Positions 55,959 through 62,786 of a stretch of DNA of 64,000 bases are shown here, piece by piece. Position 1 is the stretch's first letter. Each line of letters opens with the position of its first letter. A program made the position numbers and the translations under genes. Origin of the DNA: Actinomycetes bacterium (lineage in GTDB: Bacteria > Actinomycetota > Coriobacteriia > Coriobacteriales > Atopobiaceae); contig JAKPQM010000014.1 of NCBI GenBank assembly GCA_029546925.1, positions 1 to 64,000 of the forward strand, given 5' to 3'. The notes beneath the pieces are model-generated. The model worked only from the letters and a program-made list of their open reading frames with translations, ran no database searches and was not told the DNA's origin.

Positions 55959-56032
55959 AAGCGTACCCTTCTCGGCATCTATTCGTCCTTCGAAATCAAA
56001 AGCCCGAATAGTTTTGGTAAAGGGTGCACTTC
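55959..56032. repeat. 74-bp palindromic element, copy B
   Basis: Same 74-bp layout: AAGCGTACCCTT ... CTATTCG ... CGAATAG ... AAAGGGTGCACTTC. It begins 34 bp upstream of the start of the unrecognised gene and ends 16 bp from the corA stop. Confidence 0.85.
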
Positions 56033-56048
56033 TGCTTGGCCAACGCTC

Positions 56049-56990
56049 CTACAGCATCTTCTTCCTCCACAGCCAGTAGCTAAGCACGACGCAGATGATC
56101 ACGGTAACCAGACAGATAATGGCGAAGCCATGCTCGGTCAGCGCAAGCGGCATGTACTCGAGCTTGACATTCATGCCGTAGAGACCGCCGATCACGGTGG
56201 GGATGGAGAGGATCAGCGTGATGGAAGTGAGCCGCCGCATCACGGTGTTCAAACGCGCCTCCATGACCTGCGAGAAGAGCTCGCGCGTACCGTCGATGAT
56301 GTCGTGGTAGATCTGCGCCATCTCTATCGCCTGCTGGTTCTCGATGATGGCGTCGCCGAGCAGCTCCTCGTCCTCCTCGGTTCCCCGGATGCGCGCCGAG
56401 CGATCTACGCGGCGGAGCATGTTTGCGTTGCCACGCAGCGACGTCGAGAGATACACGAGGGTGGATTCAAGCTCGTGCATGCCGATGAGGTTGGCTTCGC
56501 TCGCCGGAGAACCGATGCGCTCCTCGAACCGTATGCGCCTCCAGTTGATAGCAGACAGCGCGCGCTGGAACATGAGCGCGTTCTGGTAGAGCACGTGGTA
56601 GAGGAAGTTGATGGGCTTTGCTGTATCGAGGTCGCGCATGCGCCCCTTCACGAGCAGCTCGAGCACGGGAGCCTCGGCGGAGCAGACCGTCACGACGCAG
56701 TCATTGGTAAGGATGACGCCGAGGGGGATGGTAGTGTGGGTTTCCACATCGTTGCGTACCTCAGCAATCGGAACATCGAAAATAACGAGCGAGTAGCCGA
56801 CCTCAACTTGTACACGCGCTCGTTCCTCAGGATCGGTGGCTGCAATAAGGTCATCGAAATCTATGCCGAGGGTATCCGCTACATAGGCGAGCTCCTCGTT
56901 GGCCGGCGCAGTGAGGCAGGCCCATACGCCCGCCTCGAGGGTATCCGCGGGAACGATCGTCGGTTTTTCCGTGCGATAAAGTGTGAGCAT
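56049..56990 (-). CDS. CorA-family divalent cation transporter
   Basis: This Mg/Co-type channel of 313 residues has a large cytoplasmic funnel domain, a long helix (about 205-250) and two membrane helices at the C-terminus. The first of these ends in YGMN, the ion-selectivity motif, and the last residues WLWRKKML are basic. Start MLTLYRTEK at 56990 has AAAGG upstream; the extension to 57023 has none. Sequence divergence in the N-terminal domain fits the broader CorA group rather than housekeeping MgtE. Its 3' end abuts repeat copy B. Confidence 0.92.
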   Translation of the reverse strand: MLTLYRTEKPTIVPADTLEAGVWACLTAPANEELAYVADTLGIDFDDLIAATDPEERARVQVEVGYSLVIFDVPIAEVRNDVETHTTIPLGVILTNDCVVTVCSAEAPVLELLVKGRMRDLDTAKPINFLYHVLYQNALMFQRALSAINWRRIRFEERIGSPASEANLIGMHELESTLVYLSTSLRGNANMLRRVDRSARIRGTEEDEELLGDAIIENQQAIEMAQIYHDIIDGTRELFSQVMEARLNTVMRRLTSITLILSIPTVIGGLYGMNVKLEYMPLALTEHGFAIICLVTVIICVVLSYWLWRKKML

Positions 56991-57023
56991 GGGCCGGCCT
57001 TTCGGAGACAAACGGTCTTGCAT

Positions 57024-57316
57024 CTAGTATTCTGCCATCGTTACGACTGCGTTGTGACGTGTTTCTGGCCTCGGATGCCCCATATCGCGGGAACCTATCG
57101 CACGATTGATGCAGCATCATCCTCCATTTCGTTCCAAGAATCGAGAGGAAGCTCGTCCGTGACGACAAAACACGCTCGTCTATTGGCTGCGGAAAGCTGA
57201 GAAGGCCTTGGGCGTCTCGTTCGAAGTACTTGACGATGCCCGATGATTCCACCTGCTCATGAGCTACGGACTTGTAATGAGAACCCCGATCGAACTGTGG
57301 CCTACCGGCAGACTTG
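57024..57316. other. Region without supported gene
   Basis: Short open frames occur on both strands, none with a ribosome site and family match. It lies between corA and the flavin reductase pseudogene and may hold decayed sequence. Confidence 0.5.
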
Positions 57317-57822
57317 TTACGTCAGCTGCAGGCCCGTCTTCCACGCGGCACCCACAACGTCACCAACCACGCGGTACACGAGGTCCGTGGCATCGTAGAT
57401 TATGGGACGCATCTTGTAGGAGTCCACCTTGCCATCCTCGCCGAGGATGGACTCGTCGACGAGCGTGTTCACGATCTGGCCGATGAAGCGCTTCTCGCCC
57501 GCCCAGTCCTAGACTTCCTTGACTATGCATTCCATGGTGAGCGGGAACTCCTCGATGACGGGAGCATCCACATGCTCGGAGGGTATGAAGGTGAGGCCGC
57601 TCGCTGCGGCCTTGTCGACCTTGCGCCCGGTAGCGATGCCAAAGTAGTCTGCCTCCGCCACATGTGCTGCGTCGGCCAGAGCCACGGTGAAGGCACCGCG
57701 CGAGGATGTTGTCGGCGGTCTTGTGGTTGCCGATGTTGATGCAGATCTCGCCGCGCGCGCATTCGCCGCCCCCATGCCACGTCCATAGCGTTGGGGGTGC
57801 CGCCCTCACCATAGTCTGACAT
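57317..57822 (-). pseudogene. Flavin reductase-like pseudogene (FMN-binding split-barrel family)
   Basis: Joined across frames, the minus strand reads a flavin reductase: DYGEGGTPNAMDVAW, then GECARGEICINIGNHKTADNILAR, then GAFTVALADAAHVAEADYFGI, ending in GAAWKTGLQLT before a TAA at 57319. Three lesions break it: a likely extra G in a G-run (near 57770), a likely missing base before GAFTV (near 57697), and an amber TAG at 57511-57509 between KEV and DWAGEKRFIGQ. The N-terminus is also cut, since the family's leader before DYGEGG is missing. Read-through of the amber alone would not rescue it. Confidence 0.85.
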
Positions 57823-58144
57823 CGGTATCGAACAGGCCGACTTCGAGTCCACCGGCTACAGCTACAAACTCTCGCTCATCGCGGGCAAGTGGAAGCCCGT
57901 CATCCTGTGCTGCCTCATGGAGTACGAGCCGGTGCGCTTCAACCAGATGCGGCGCTACCTCAAGCACGCCACCGACAAGACGCTCAGCCGCATGCTCAAA
58001 GAGCTCGAGGCCGATAACTTGGTGGCACGCACGGCCCACCCCGAGGTGCCGCCCCGTGTGGGGTATACCCTCACCGAGCGGGGCCGCTCGCTCGTTGCCG
58101 TACTCGACAAGCTCTGCGACTGGGGCATAGAGAATAGGCGGTAG
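57815..58144 (+). pseudogene. HxlR-family regulator lacking a start codon
   Basis: The frame encodes nearly the whole HxlR winged helix: YSYKLSLIAGKWKPVILCCL, RFNQMRRYLKHATDKTLSRMLKELEADNLV and the wing PPRVGYTLTERGRSL. However, a TAG at 57812-57814 stands just before it, and no ATG, GTG or TTG occurs until Met at 57917, which is inside the domain. The gene therefore seems to have lost its first codons, probably by the same event that cut the divergent flavin reductase. Use of a rare ATC start cannot be excluded. HxlR proteins usually control adjacent flavin or aldehyde enzymes. Confidence 0.65.
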
Positions 58145-58229
58145 AGGCGATGAGGAAAGTACCGCCTTGCCGGAAAAGTAACGTACAATGCAATTGCGGT
58201 CCGGCATTCCCGAGAACAGGGGGCGGAGC

Positions 58230-58799
58230 ATGAAGGCCCTCATCATCGTCGGTGCCAAGAAGAACGGCAATACCGACAAGCTCGTCCGGCAGTTTGCGAA
58301 AGGCGCGGCTTCCGCCGGCCACGAGGTCGAGATCGAATACCTCTTCAAGAAGAGCATGCGCGGCTGCATCCATTGCCAAAGCTGCAAGCGTAACGGCGGG
58401 GCCTGCGTGTGGAACGATGGCGTGCCCGAGATGCTCGACAAGCTCCTTGCGGCGGACGTGCTCGTGCTCGCCTCGCCCGTCTACTACTTTGCCCTCTCGT
58501 CACAGCTCAAGATGTTCATGGATCGCACCTACGCTATCATCGAGAAGATCCGCGGCAAGCGGTTCTTCTTCATCTCCACGGCCGACGGTCCTTCCGATGT
58601 CTGTGCCGCCGGCTTCGAGAAAGTGCTCGCGCCGATCGAGGGCTGGACGATGTGCTTTGCGGGAACGACCTTCGAGAAGTCGATCGCGCACTGGGATATG
58701 TCCACCACGGACGACATCACTAAGTCCGCTGCATATGCCGAGGCAGAGGACGCCGGAGGCGCGCTCTCGTCAGACGTCGCGGCGGAAGGGGTACGATGA
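58230..58799 (+). CDS. Flavodoxin-fold NAD(P)H-dependent oxidoreductase
   Basis: This 189-residue flavoprotein begins MKALIIVGAKKNGNT, the FMN phosphate-binding loop. It contains GCIHCQSCKRNGGACVW, a Cys-rich segment seen in iron-sulfur-flavoprotein-like reductases, and ASPVYYFALSSQLKMFMDR. Without a complete four-Cys cluster pattern a [4Fe-4S] centre is uncertain. ATG 58230 has AGGGGG six bases upstream; the frame to 58188 adds an unrelated lead. Its stop overlaps the next start (ATGA), so it works together with the small monooxygenase-like protein, perhaps in quinone or xenobiotic reduction. Confidence 0.9.
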   Translation: MKALIIVGAKKNGNTDKLVRQFAKGAASAGHEVEIEYLFKKSMRGCIHCQSCKRNGGACVWNDGVPEMLDKLLAADVLVLASPVYYFALSSQLKMFMDRTYAIIEKIRGKRFFFISTADGPSDVCAAGFEKVLAPIEGWTMCFAGTTFEKSIAHWDMSTTDDITKSAAYAEAEDAGGALSSDVAAEGVR

Positions 58800-59125
58800 G
58801 CATCACCGTGAACATCTACTACACCGGAGCGGATGGGACCGCACGGGCCTTTGCAGCCGAGATGGTCTCCTCGGGCACGGTGGACGCCATCCGCAGCGAG
58901 GAGGGCAACCTGCGTTACGAGTACATCCAGCCGCTCGACGACCCCCGGACGGTGCTCCTTATCGACAGCTGGCGCGACCAAGCGGCCATAGACGCACACC
59001 ATGCCTCGCCCATGATGGCCAAGATCGCGGAACTGCGCAGCAAGTACGACCTCCACATGCACGTGGAGCGCTACATCTCAGATGACGGAATACCGGAAAG
59101 CGATAAGGGCTTCATCCGGGAGTAG
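58796..59125 (+). CDS. Antibiotic biosynthesis monooxygenase-domain (quinol monooxygenase-like) protein
   Basis: This 109-residue ferredoxin-like fold protein has the ABM family pattern: EGNLRYEYIQPLDDPRTVLLIDSWRDQAAIDAHHASPMM. Such dimers act on quinols or other aromatic compounds without cofactors. The ATG overlaps the reductase stop by four bases, so a linked function, such as reduction and oxidation of the same quinone, is likely. GGAAGGGG precedes the start. Confidence 0.88.
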   Translation: MSITVNIYYTGADGTARAFAAEMVSSGTVDAIRSEEGNLRYEYIQPLDDPRTVLLIDSWRDQAAIDAHHASPMMAKIAELRSKYDLHMHVERYISDDGIPESDKGFIRE

Positions 59126-59323
59126 ACAGCTGACCTTTTCAACGAGATCAGCGAGGCTGCGTGAATCTGCGGATCGCACGCGTCAAGCAACGTATGGTCT
59201 TCGCTAAGATCAAGAGGGATGGCATATCCCCGATACCCGACCATATACCCGCATCACGACGTTCTTGCCCTTCAGGCAGAACAGGGTATCGAGTTCCACT
59301 GATACCCCCAATTGAGGAATGAG
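59126..59323. other. Intergenic region with possible gene remnant
   Basis: Fragments on the plus strand read MAYPRYPTIYPHHDVLALQ in one frame and PLIPPIEE in another, as if a coding sequence were broken by a frameshift. No family was recognised. It precedes repeat copy C. Confidence 0.3.
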
Positions 59324-59397
59324 AAGTGCACCCTTCTCAAACACTATTCGGGCTTCCCGAGCGAGAACCCGAATAGTTGGCGCAAAGGGTACACTTC
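59324..59397. repeat. 74-bp palindromic element, copy C
   Basis: The best-preserved copy: AAGTGCACCCTT pairs with AAAGGGTACACTTC, and ACTATTCGGG pairs with CCCGAATAGT. It ends 6 bp from the stop of the SDR gene at 59404. Confidence 0.87.
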
Positions 59398-59403
59398 CCG
59401 CTA

Positions 59404-60222
59404 TTAGAAGCTCGTCCAGCCGCCATCCACGTTGAGCTGAGCGCCGTTGATGTAGCGCGCCTCGTCGGAGATGAGGAAGAGGATCGCGTTGGCGATGTCA
59501 GCGGGCCATCCCGTCATGTTGTTGCCGTCCCAGTCCACGCCGAGCGAAACCGCGCCGCGCACGTTGTAGAGCTCGTTGCCGTCGACGTCCATAACATCGC
59601 GGTCAGGCCACTTCTCCATGGCGTTGCCGAGGATATCGGTCACGCAGGCGCCGGGGTTCACCACGTTGGTGCGCACGTTGCGGAAGCGATAGCTGTGCGC
59701 GAGGTTGCGCGCAAGGCCCAGCACCGCATGTTTGGACGTGATGTAGGCCGCGCCGGCGGAGCTGCCCACTTGGCCGCCCACCGAGCCTACGATGACGATG
59801 TTGGCGGGCGGGCCCTCGTGATCCCAGAGCAACGGCAGGCAGTCGCGGCACATGCGGAAGCAGCTGTTGACGTTTACATCCATGACATAGTCGTAGAGCT
59901 CGTCATCGGTCTTGTGCGCGGGGCACATGAGGTCGAGCACGCCCGCGATGTAGAGCAGGCTGTCGAGGGTACCGTACTTCTCCCGCACGATATCGATGGC
60001 CGTTTGGCGAATGGATGCATCGTTCACGTCGCCGCCCACGAAATCGAGGGTGCCAAGGCCGCCTTCGAGTTCCTCATCCTCGACAAGATCCTCCCAAGCC
60101 TCCACGTTGAGGTCGAGGACGACGAGCTTGGCGCCCTCGCGGTAGAGCCTGCACACGGTCTCAGCGCCCATGCCGCAGGCGCCGCCCACGACCAGGATGA
60201 CCCTATCTTTGTTCGTTGACAT
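59404..60222 (-). CDS. Short-chain dehydrogenase/reductase
   Basis: This NAD(P)-dependent SDR of 272 residues has the nucleotide motif GGACGMGAE (TGxxxGxG variant), the acidic cofactor residue in VLDLNVE suggesting NAD, the catalytic Ser in VIVGSVGG and YITSK with Tyr and Lys, and the C-terminal INGAQLNVDGGW. AAAGGAGG is upstream. It follows the GcvT-like gene with 50 bp between, so it probably acts on the same compound or its demethylated product. Confidence 0.93.
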   Translation of the reverse strand: MSTNKDRVILVVGGACGMGAETVCRLYREGAKLVVLDLNVEAWEDLVEDEELEGGLGTLDFVGGDVNDASIRQTAIDIVREKYGTLDSLLYIAGVLDLMCPAHKTDDELYDYVMDVNVNSCFRMCRDCLPLLWDHEGPPANIVIVGSVGGQVGSSAGAAYITSKHAVLGLARNLAHSYRFRNVRTNVVNPGACVTDILGNAMEKWPDRDVMDVDGNELYNVRGAVSLGVDWDGNNMTGWPADIANAILFLISDEARYINGAQLNVDGGWTSF

Positions 60223-60240
60223 GACGTTCCTCCTTTGGTG

Positions 60241-60267
60241 CCCATTCGGGGAGTATCCCCCGATGGG
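60241..60267. other. Hairpin between the GcvT-like and SDR genes
   Basis: CCCATTCGGGG and CCCCCGATGGG pair around a short loop, with one T looped out. It is located in the 50-bp gap, upstream of the SDR ribosome site, and may tune relative expression. Confidence 0.45.
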
Positions 60268-60272
60268 CATCC

Positions 60273-61268
60273 TTACAGCCACTTGGGCTCGACAACGATG
60301 GCCGGGCTATCGTTCGGACCGATGGTCACATGCGTGCCAAGCGGGCACTTCTCGGCATCCACCACGCCGAAGCCGATGTTCTTGTCCACGGTATATCCGT
60401 AGATGAAAGCCGGGCTGTAGCCCACAGGTACACCGCGCTTGCGGATGATCTCCTTCTGCGCGATATCCTCATAGCTCTCGCGCTCGATCTCAAGTCCTAC
60501 GAAGGCGCGTTTCTCGCCCGCCCCATGCGCGGCGATGAGCGCGTCCTTACCGAGGAAATCCTTGTCCAGATGCACCGACCAGCCGAGATTGGCCTCGTAA
60601 GGCGTAAGGCCCTTGTAGTCCTGCCTGAGCGCCAGCCCCTTCTCCATGGGAAGGGAACGCACATAGACCTCGAGCGTGGCGAGACGAGGAGCGTCGAGGT
60701 GCGCGGCGGCAGCTGCGATAGCCTCTGCCACGGCGATGGAGTCCTCGCGCCTGCAGTAGATCTCATAGCCGAGCTCGCCCGTGAAACCACCGCGATCCAC
60801 GACCACCTCGATGTCGCCCACGCGGTTCTCGGCGATCTGGAAGCGCTTGAGCCCGTCCACGGGCTCATCGAGCAGGACTTCCATCACCTTCGCTGAATTG
60901 GGACCCTGCACCGCGTACATGTCCCACACCCGCGTAATGTCCTCGTAGGCCACATGAAAGTCCTCCTTGTGCGCATCGAACCAGCGCACTGCATGCGGCC
61001 CGTAGAGCGTGGAGAGCCACCAAGTGCCGCCACCGCGATTGAACGCCACGAGATCGTCGATGATCTCGCCTCGATCGTCGAGCATGGTGGTGTACTTGCC
61101 GCAGCCCTCGGGCGTACCGGCGATACGATTCACGAGCATCCAATCGAGAAAGCCCTCGGCATCCGGTCCCGTCACCTCCACCAGGTCGTGCGTCCAGCGG
61201 TACCAGCCTGCGTTCTCGCGCACGGCCTTGGCCTCGGCACGAGCGACCTCATCTTCCCTGAACAGCAT
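60273..61268 (-). CDS. GcvT-like aminomethyltransferase / folate-dependent demethylase
   Basis: This 331-residue protein of the GcvT fold has the folate-site segment GGFTGELGYEIY, the central VQGPNSAKVMEVLL motif and the final beta-barrel. In the glycine cleavage system GcvT works with GcvP and GcvH, but neither is nearby. Free-standing relatives demethylate methoxyaromatics, dimethylglycine or similar compounds with tetrahydrofolate as acceptor, and that is the more likely role here. The start at 61268 is preceded by GGGGAG; a GTG at 61277 is possible. Its operon partners are a Cys-rich protein and an SDR. Confidence 0.85.
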   Translation of the reverse strand: MLFREDEVARAEAKAVRENAGWYRWTHDLVEVTGPDAEGFLDWMLVNRIAGTPEGCGKYTTMLDDRGEIIDDLVAFNRGGGTWWLSTLYGPHAVRWFDAHKEDFHVAYEDITRVWDMYAVQGPNSAKVMEVLLDEPVDGLKRFQIAENRVGDIEVVVDRGGFTGELGYEIYCRREDSIAVAEAIAAAAAHLDAPRLATLEVYVRSLPMEKGLALRQDYKGLTPYEANLGWSVHLDKDFLGKDALIAAHGAGEKRAFVGLEIERESYEDIAQKEIIRKRGVPVGYSPAFIYGYTVDKNIGFGVVDAEKCPLGTHVTIGPNDSPAIVVEPKWL

Positions 61269-61284
61269 GTCTACCACTCCCCTC

Positions 61285-62514
61285 CTAAAGCGCCCGATCG
61301 TCGATCTTGCGGCCTACGGTGATGATGAAGTCATCGTCGTCCTCGTCGATCCAGACCGACCATTCGGGAGATACCAGCGTGTGGCAGGCACCGTTCCACT
61401 GCGCCTCGTAACCCAAGGTGATCTCATCGAGCGGAGCCATCTCGAAGCGGCCGGTGAACGTTTCCTGGCTCACGCGGATCTCGACACCGTCGCCGTCGAA
61501 AGCCTCCCACTCAAAGGGAACCAGCTGGCACCCGAGCACCGCAGAGATGTAGGCCCCCATGACGCGAGGATCGTTGTCACCGATCTCACGGGGAATCTCG
61601 AGCCAGCTGCGCAGACCTTCGCGTGCGAAGAAATCGATGAAGGAGTTCTTGCCGGCCGTGGCGAAGACGATCTTCAGGATGCGCTCGAACTCATCGTCAT
61701 CCTCAGCCATATCGCGTATGGCGATGAGCGGGAAACTGACCGACCAGACCCAGCCCATCTGGGCGACCCACCTGTACTGCCACTCGAGCGAGTTCTCCTC
61801 GCCGAAAGCTTGGACATACTGGCCGTTGCGCAGACCCTGGCCGTGCTTCACGCGCCGCTCGGGGGGCGTATCGTGCACGGGCGCATGCGCTTGCCCGCGA
61901 TGATCGAGCCATCCCTGGCGTTCGAGACCGAAATGATCGAGACGCTCGGCTACCACGCGGCAGTGCGGATTGCCGCAACCCCGAGCCTCGCACATATTGA
62001 GCTGCACGTCGTTGGTGATAACCCCGTGCTCGCCGCCTGCCGCTATATCGAAGTTCGCGGTGAACATGCCGGTAGTCATGTTGCACATCTCGGAGCCGAC
62101 GATATCCCACGGACACGTATCGAGCTCCTTCTCGACGCGATTCTCGGTGAATTGGATGACGCGGCCGGCCATATCCTCCGCCTCATCGCCGTAATCGCCC
62201 CAGATGGCTCCGATCCACGCTGATCGATTAACCAGCTCAGGGATGTTCCAATCGTCGTAGAACGCATTCAAATACTGGAAGAGCTCGTCCTCGCCGCCTG
62301 CGCATGCCGCGCAGTTCATCATGTTGGCAATCTCGGTGATGGCCTCGGTGCGATCCTCCCAACTATCGTTTAGGATGCGCATCACCTGGAAGATGTTGGC
62401 CGAGAAGGACGCGATGGTCCTCAGGCAGTACGAGTAGGCTTCCTTCTCCGGAATGATCTTGCCGAACGCAGTCTCGACACCGCGATGGGTGCCGACATGC
62501 TCGAGCAGCGCCAT
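61285..62514 (-). CDS. Unrecognised Cys-rich protein of the GcvT-linked cluster
   Basis: I cannot place this 409-residue protein. It is acidic, soluble-looking, with no signal peptide. It has a CAACAGG pair, single Cys in DTCPWD and SEMCN, and a triple MCEARGCGNPHCR, which together could bind a metal or iron-sulfur centre. The C-terminal half has two aromatic, acidic segments (EWQYRWVAQMGWVW and EWSVWIDEDDDD). AGGAGG lies close to the ATG at 62514; the frame to 62751 is an artefact of the leader. It is the first gene of the three-gene transcript and starts 17 bp before the GcvT-like gene, so it is likely part of the same enzyme system. Confidence 0.8.
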   Translation of the reverse strand: MALLEHVGTHRGVETAFGKIIPEKEAYSYCLRTIASFSANIFQVMRILNDSWEDRTEAITEIANMMNCAACAGGEDELFQYLNAFYDDWNIPELVNRSAWIGAIWGDYGDEAEDMAGRVIQFTENRVEKELDTCPWDIVGSEMCNMTTGMFTANFDIAAGGEHGVITNDVQLNMCEARGCGNPHCRVVAERLDHFGLERQGWLDHRGQAHAPVHDTPPERRVKHGQGLRNGQYVQAFGEENSLEWQYRWVAQMGWVWSVSFPLIAIRDMAEDDDEFERILKIVFATAGKNSFIDFFAREGLRSWLEIPREIGDNDPRVMGAYISAVLGCQLVPFEWEAFDGDGVEIRVSQETFTGRFEMAPLDEITLGYEAQWNGACHTLVSPEWSVWIDEDDDDFIITVGRKIDDRAL

Positions 62515-62546
62515 ATCCCCTCCTCTATCGTGGGAAAATATCAAAA

Positions 62547-62581
62547 AGCAGCATTGTGCTGCTATCATCCTCGTGGTGCAA
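62547..62581 (-). promoter_or_regulatory. Promoter and operator candidate for the GcvT-linked cluster
   Basis: AGCAGCA-TTG-TGCTGCT (62547-62563) is a perfect palindrome with a 3-nt centre. It overlaps a minus-strand promoter candidate: TTGCAC (62581-62576), 17-bp spacer, CACAAT (62558-62553). The divergent regulator gene begins at 62787. The rest of 62582-62786 holds no gene. Confidence 0.45.
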
Positions 62582-62786
62582 GCACAAGCTGCCAAGCGGG
62601 CGATGCGCGGGAAAATACCCCTTCTACCCCTACAAGATGGAGGGGCGATGCGCATGTACCGCCCGCCGAGCAACAGCAGCCTTTCGTAGGCGCATACGTG
62701 GTAGTCCTCATTCAATCTCTCATAGTCTGCACATGGAATCGATGCATGCATGATCTTATTCAGCCAACATTTTGGGGGGTTTAGGA

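Noticed and set aside
54613-56032. Insertion sequence or composite transposon bounded by copies A and B
   Set aside because: No transposase, no target-site duplication seen, the copies are direct rather than inverted, and a third copy sits after an unrelated gene.
57523-57852. Intact minus-strand gene of about 110 codons
   Set aside because: Only its first residues match the flavin reductase; the rest is an out-of-frame reading after a frameshift.
60273-61268. Glycine cleavage system T protein
   Set aside because: No gcvH or gcvP nearby and the neighbours are an SDR and an unknown protein, so a separate demethylase is more likely, although the fold is the same.
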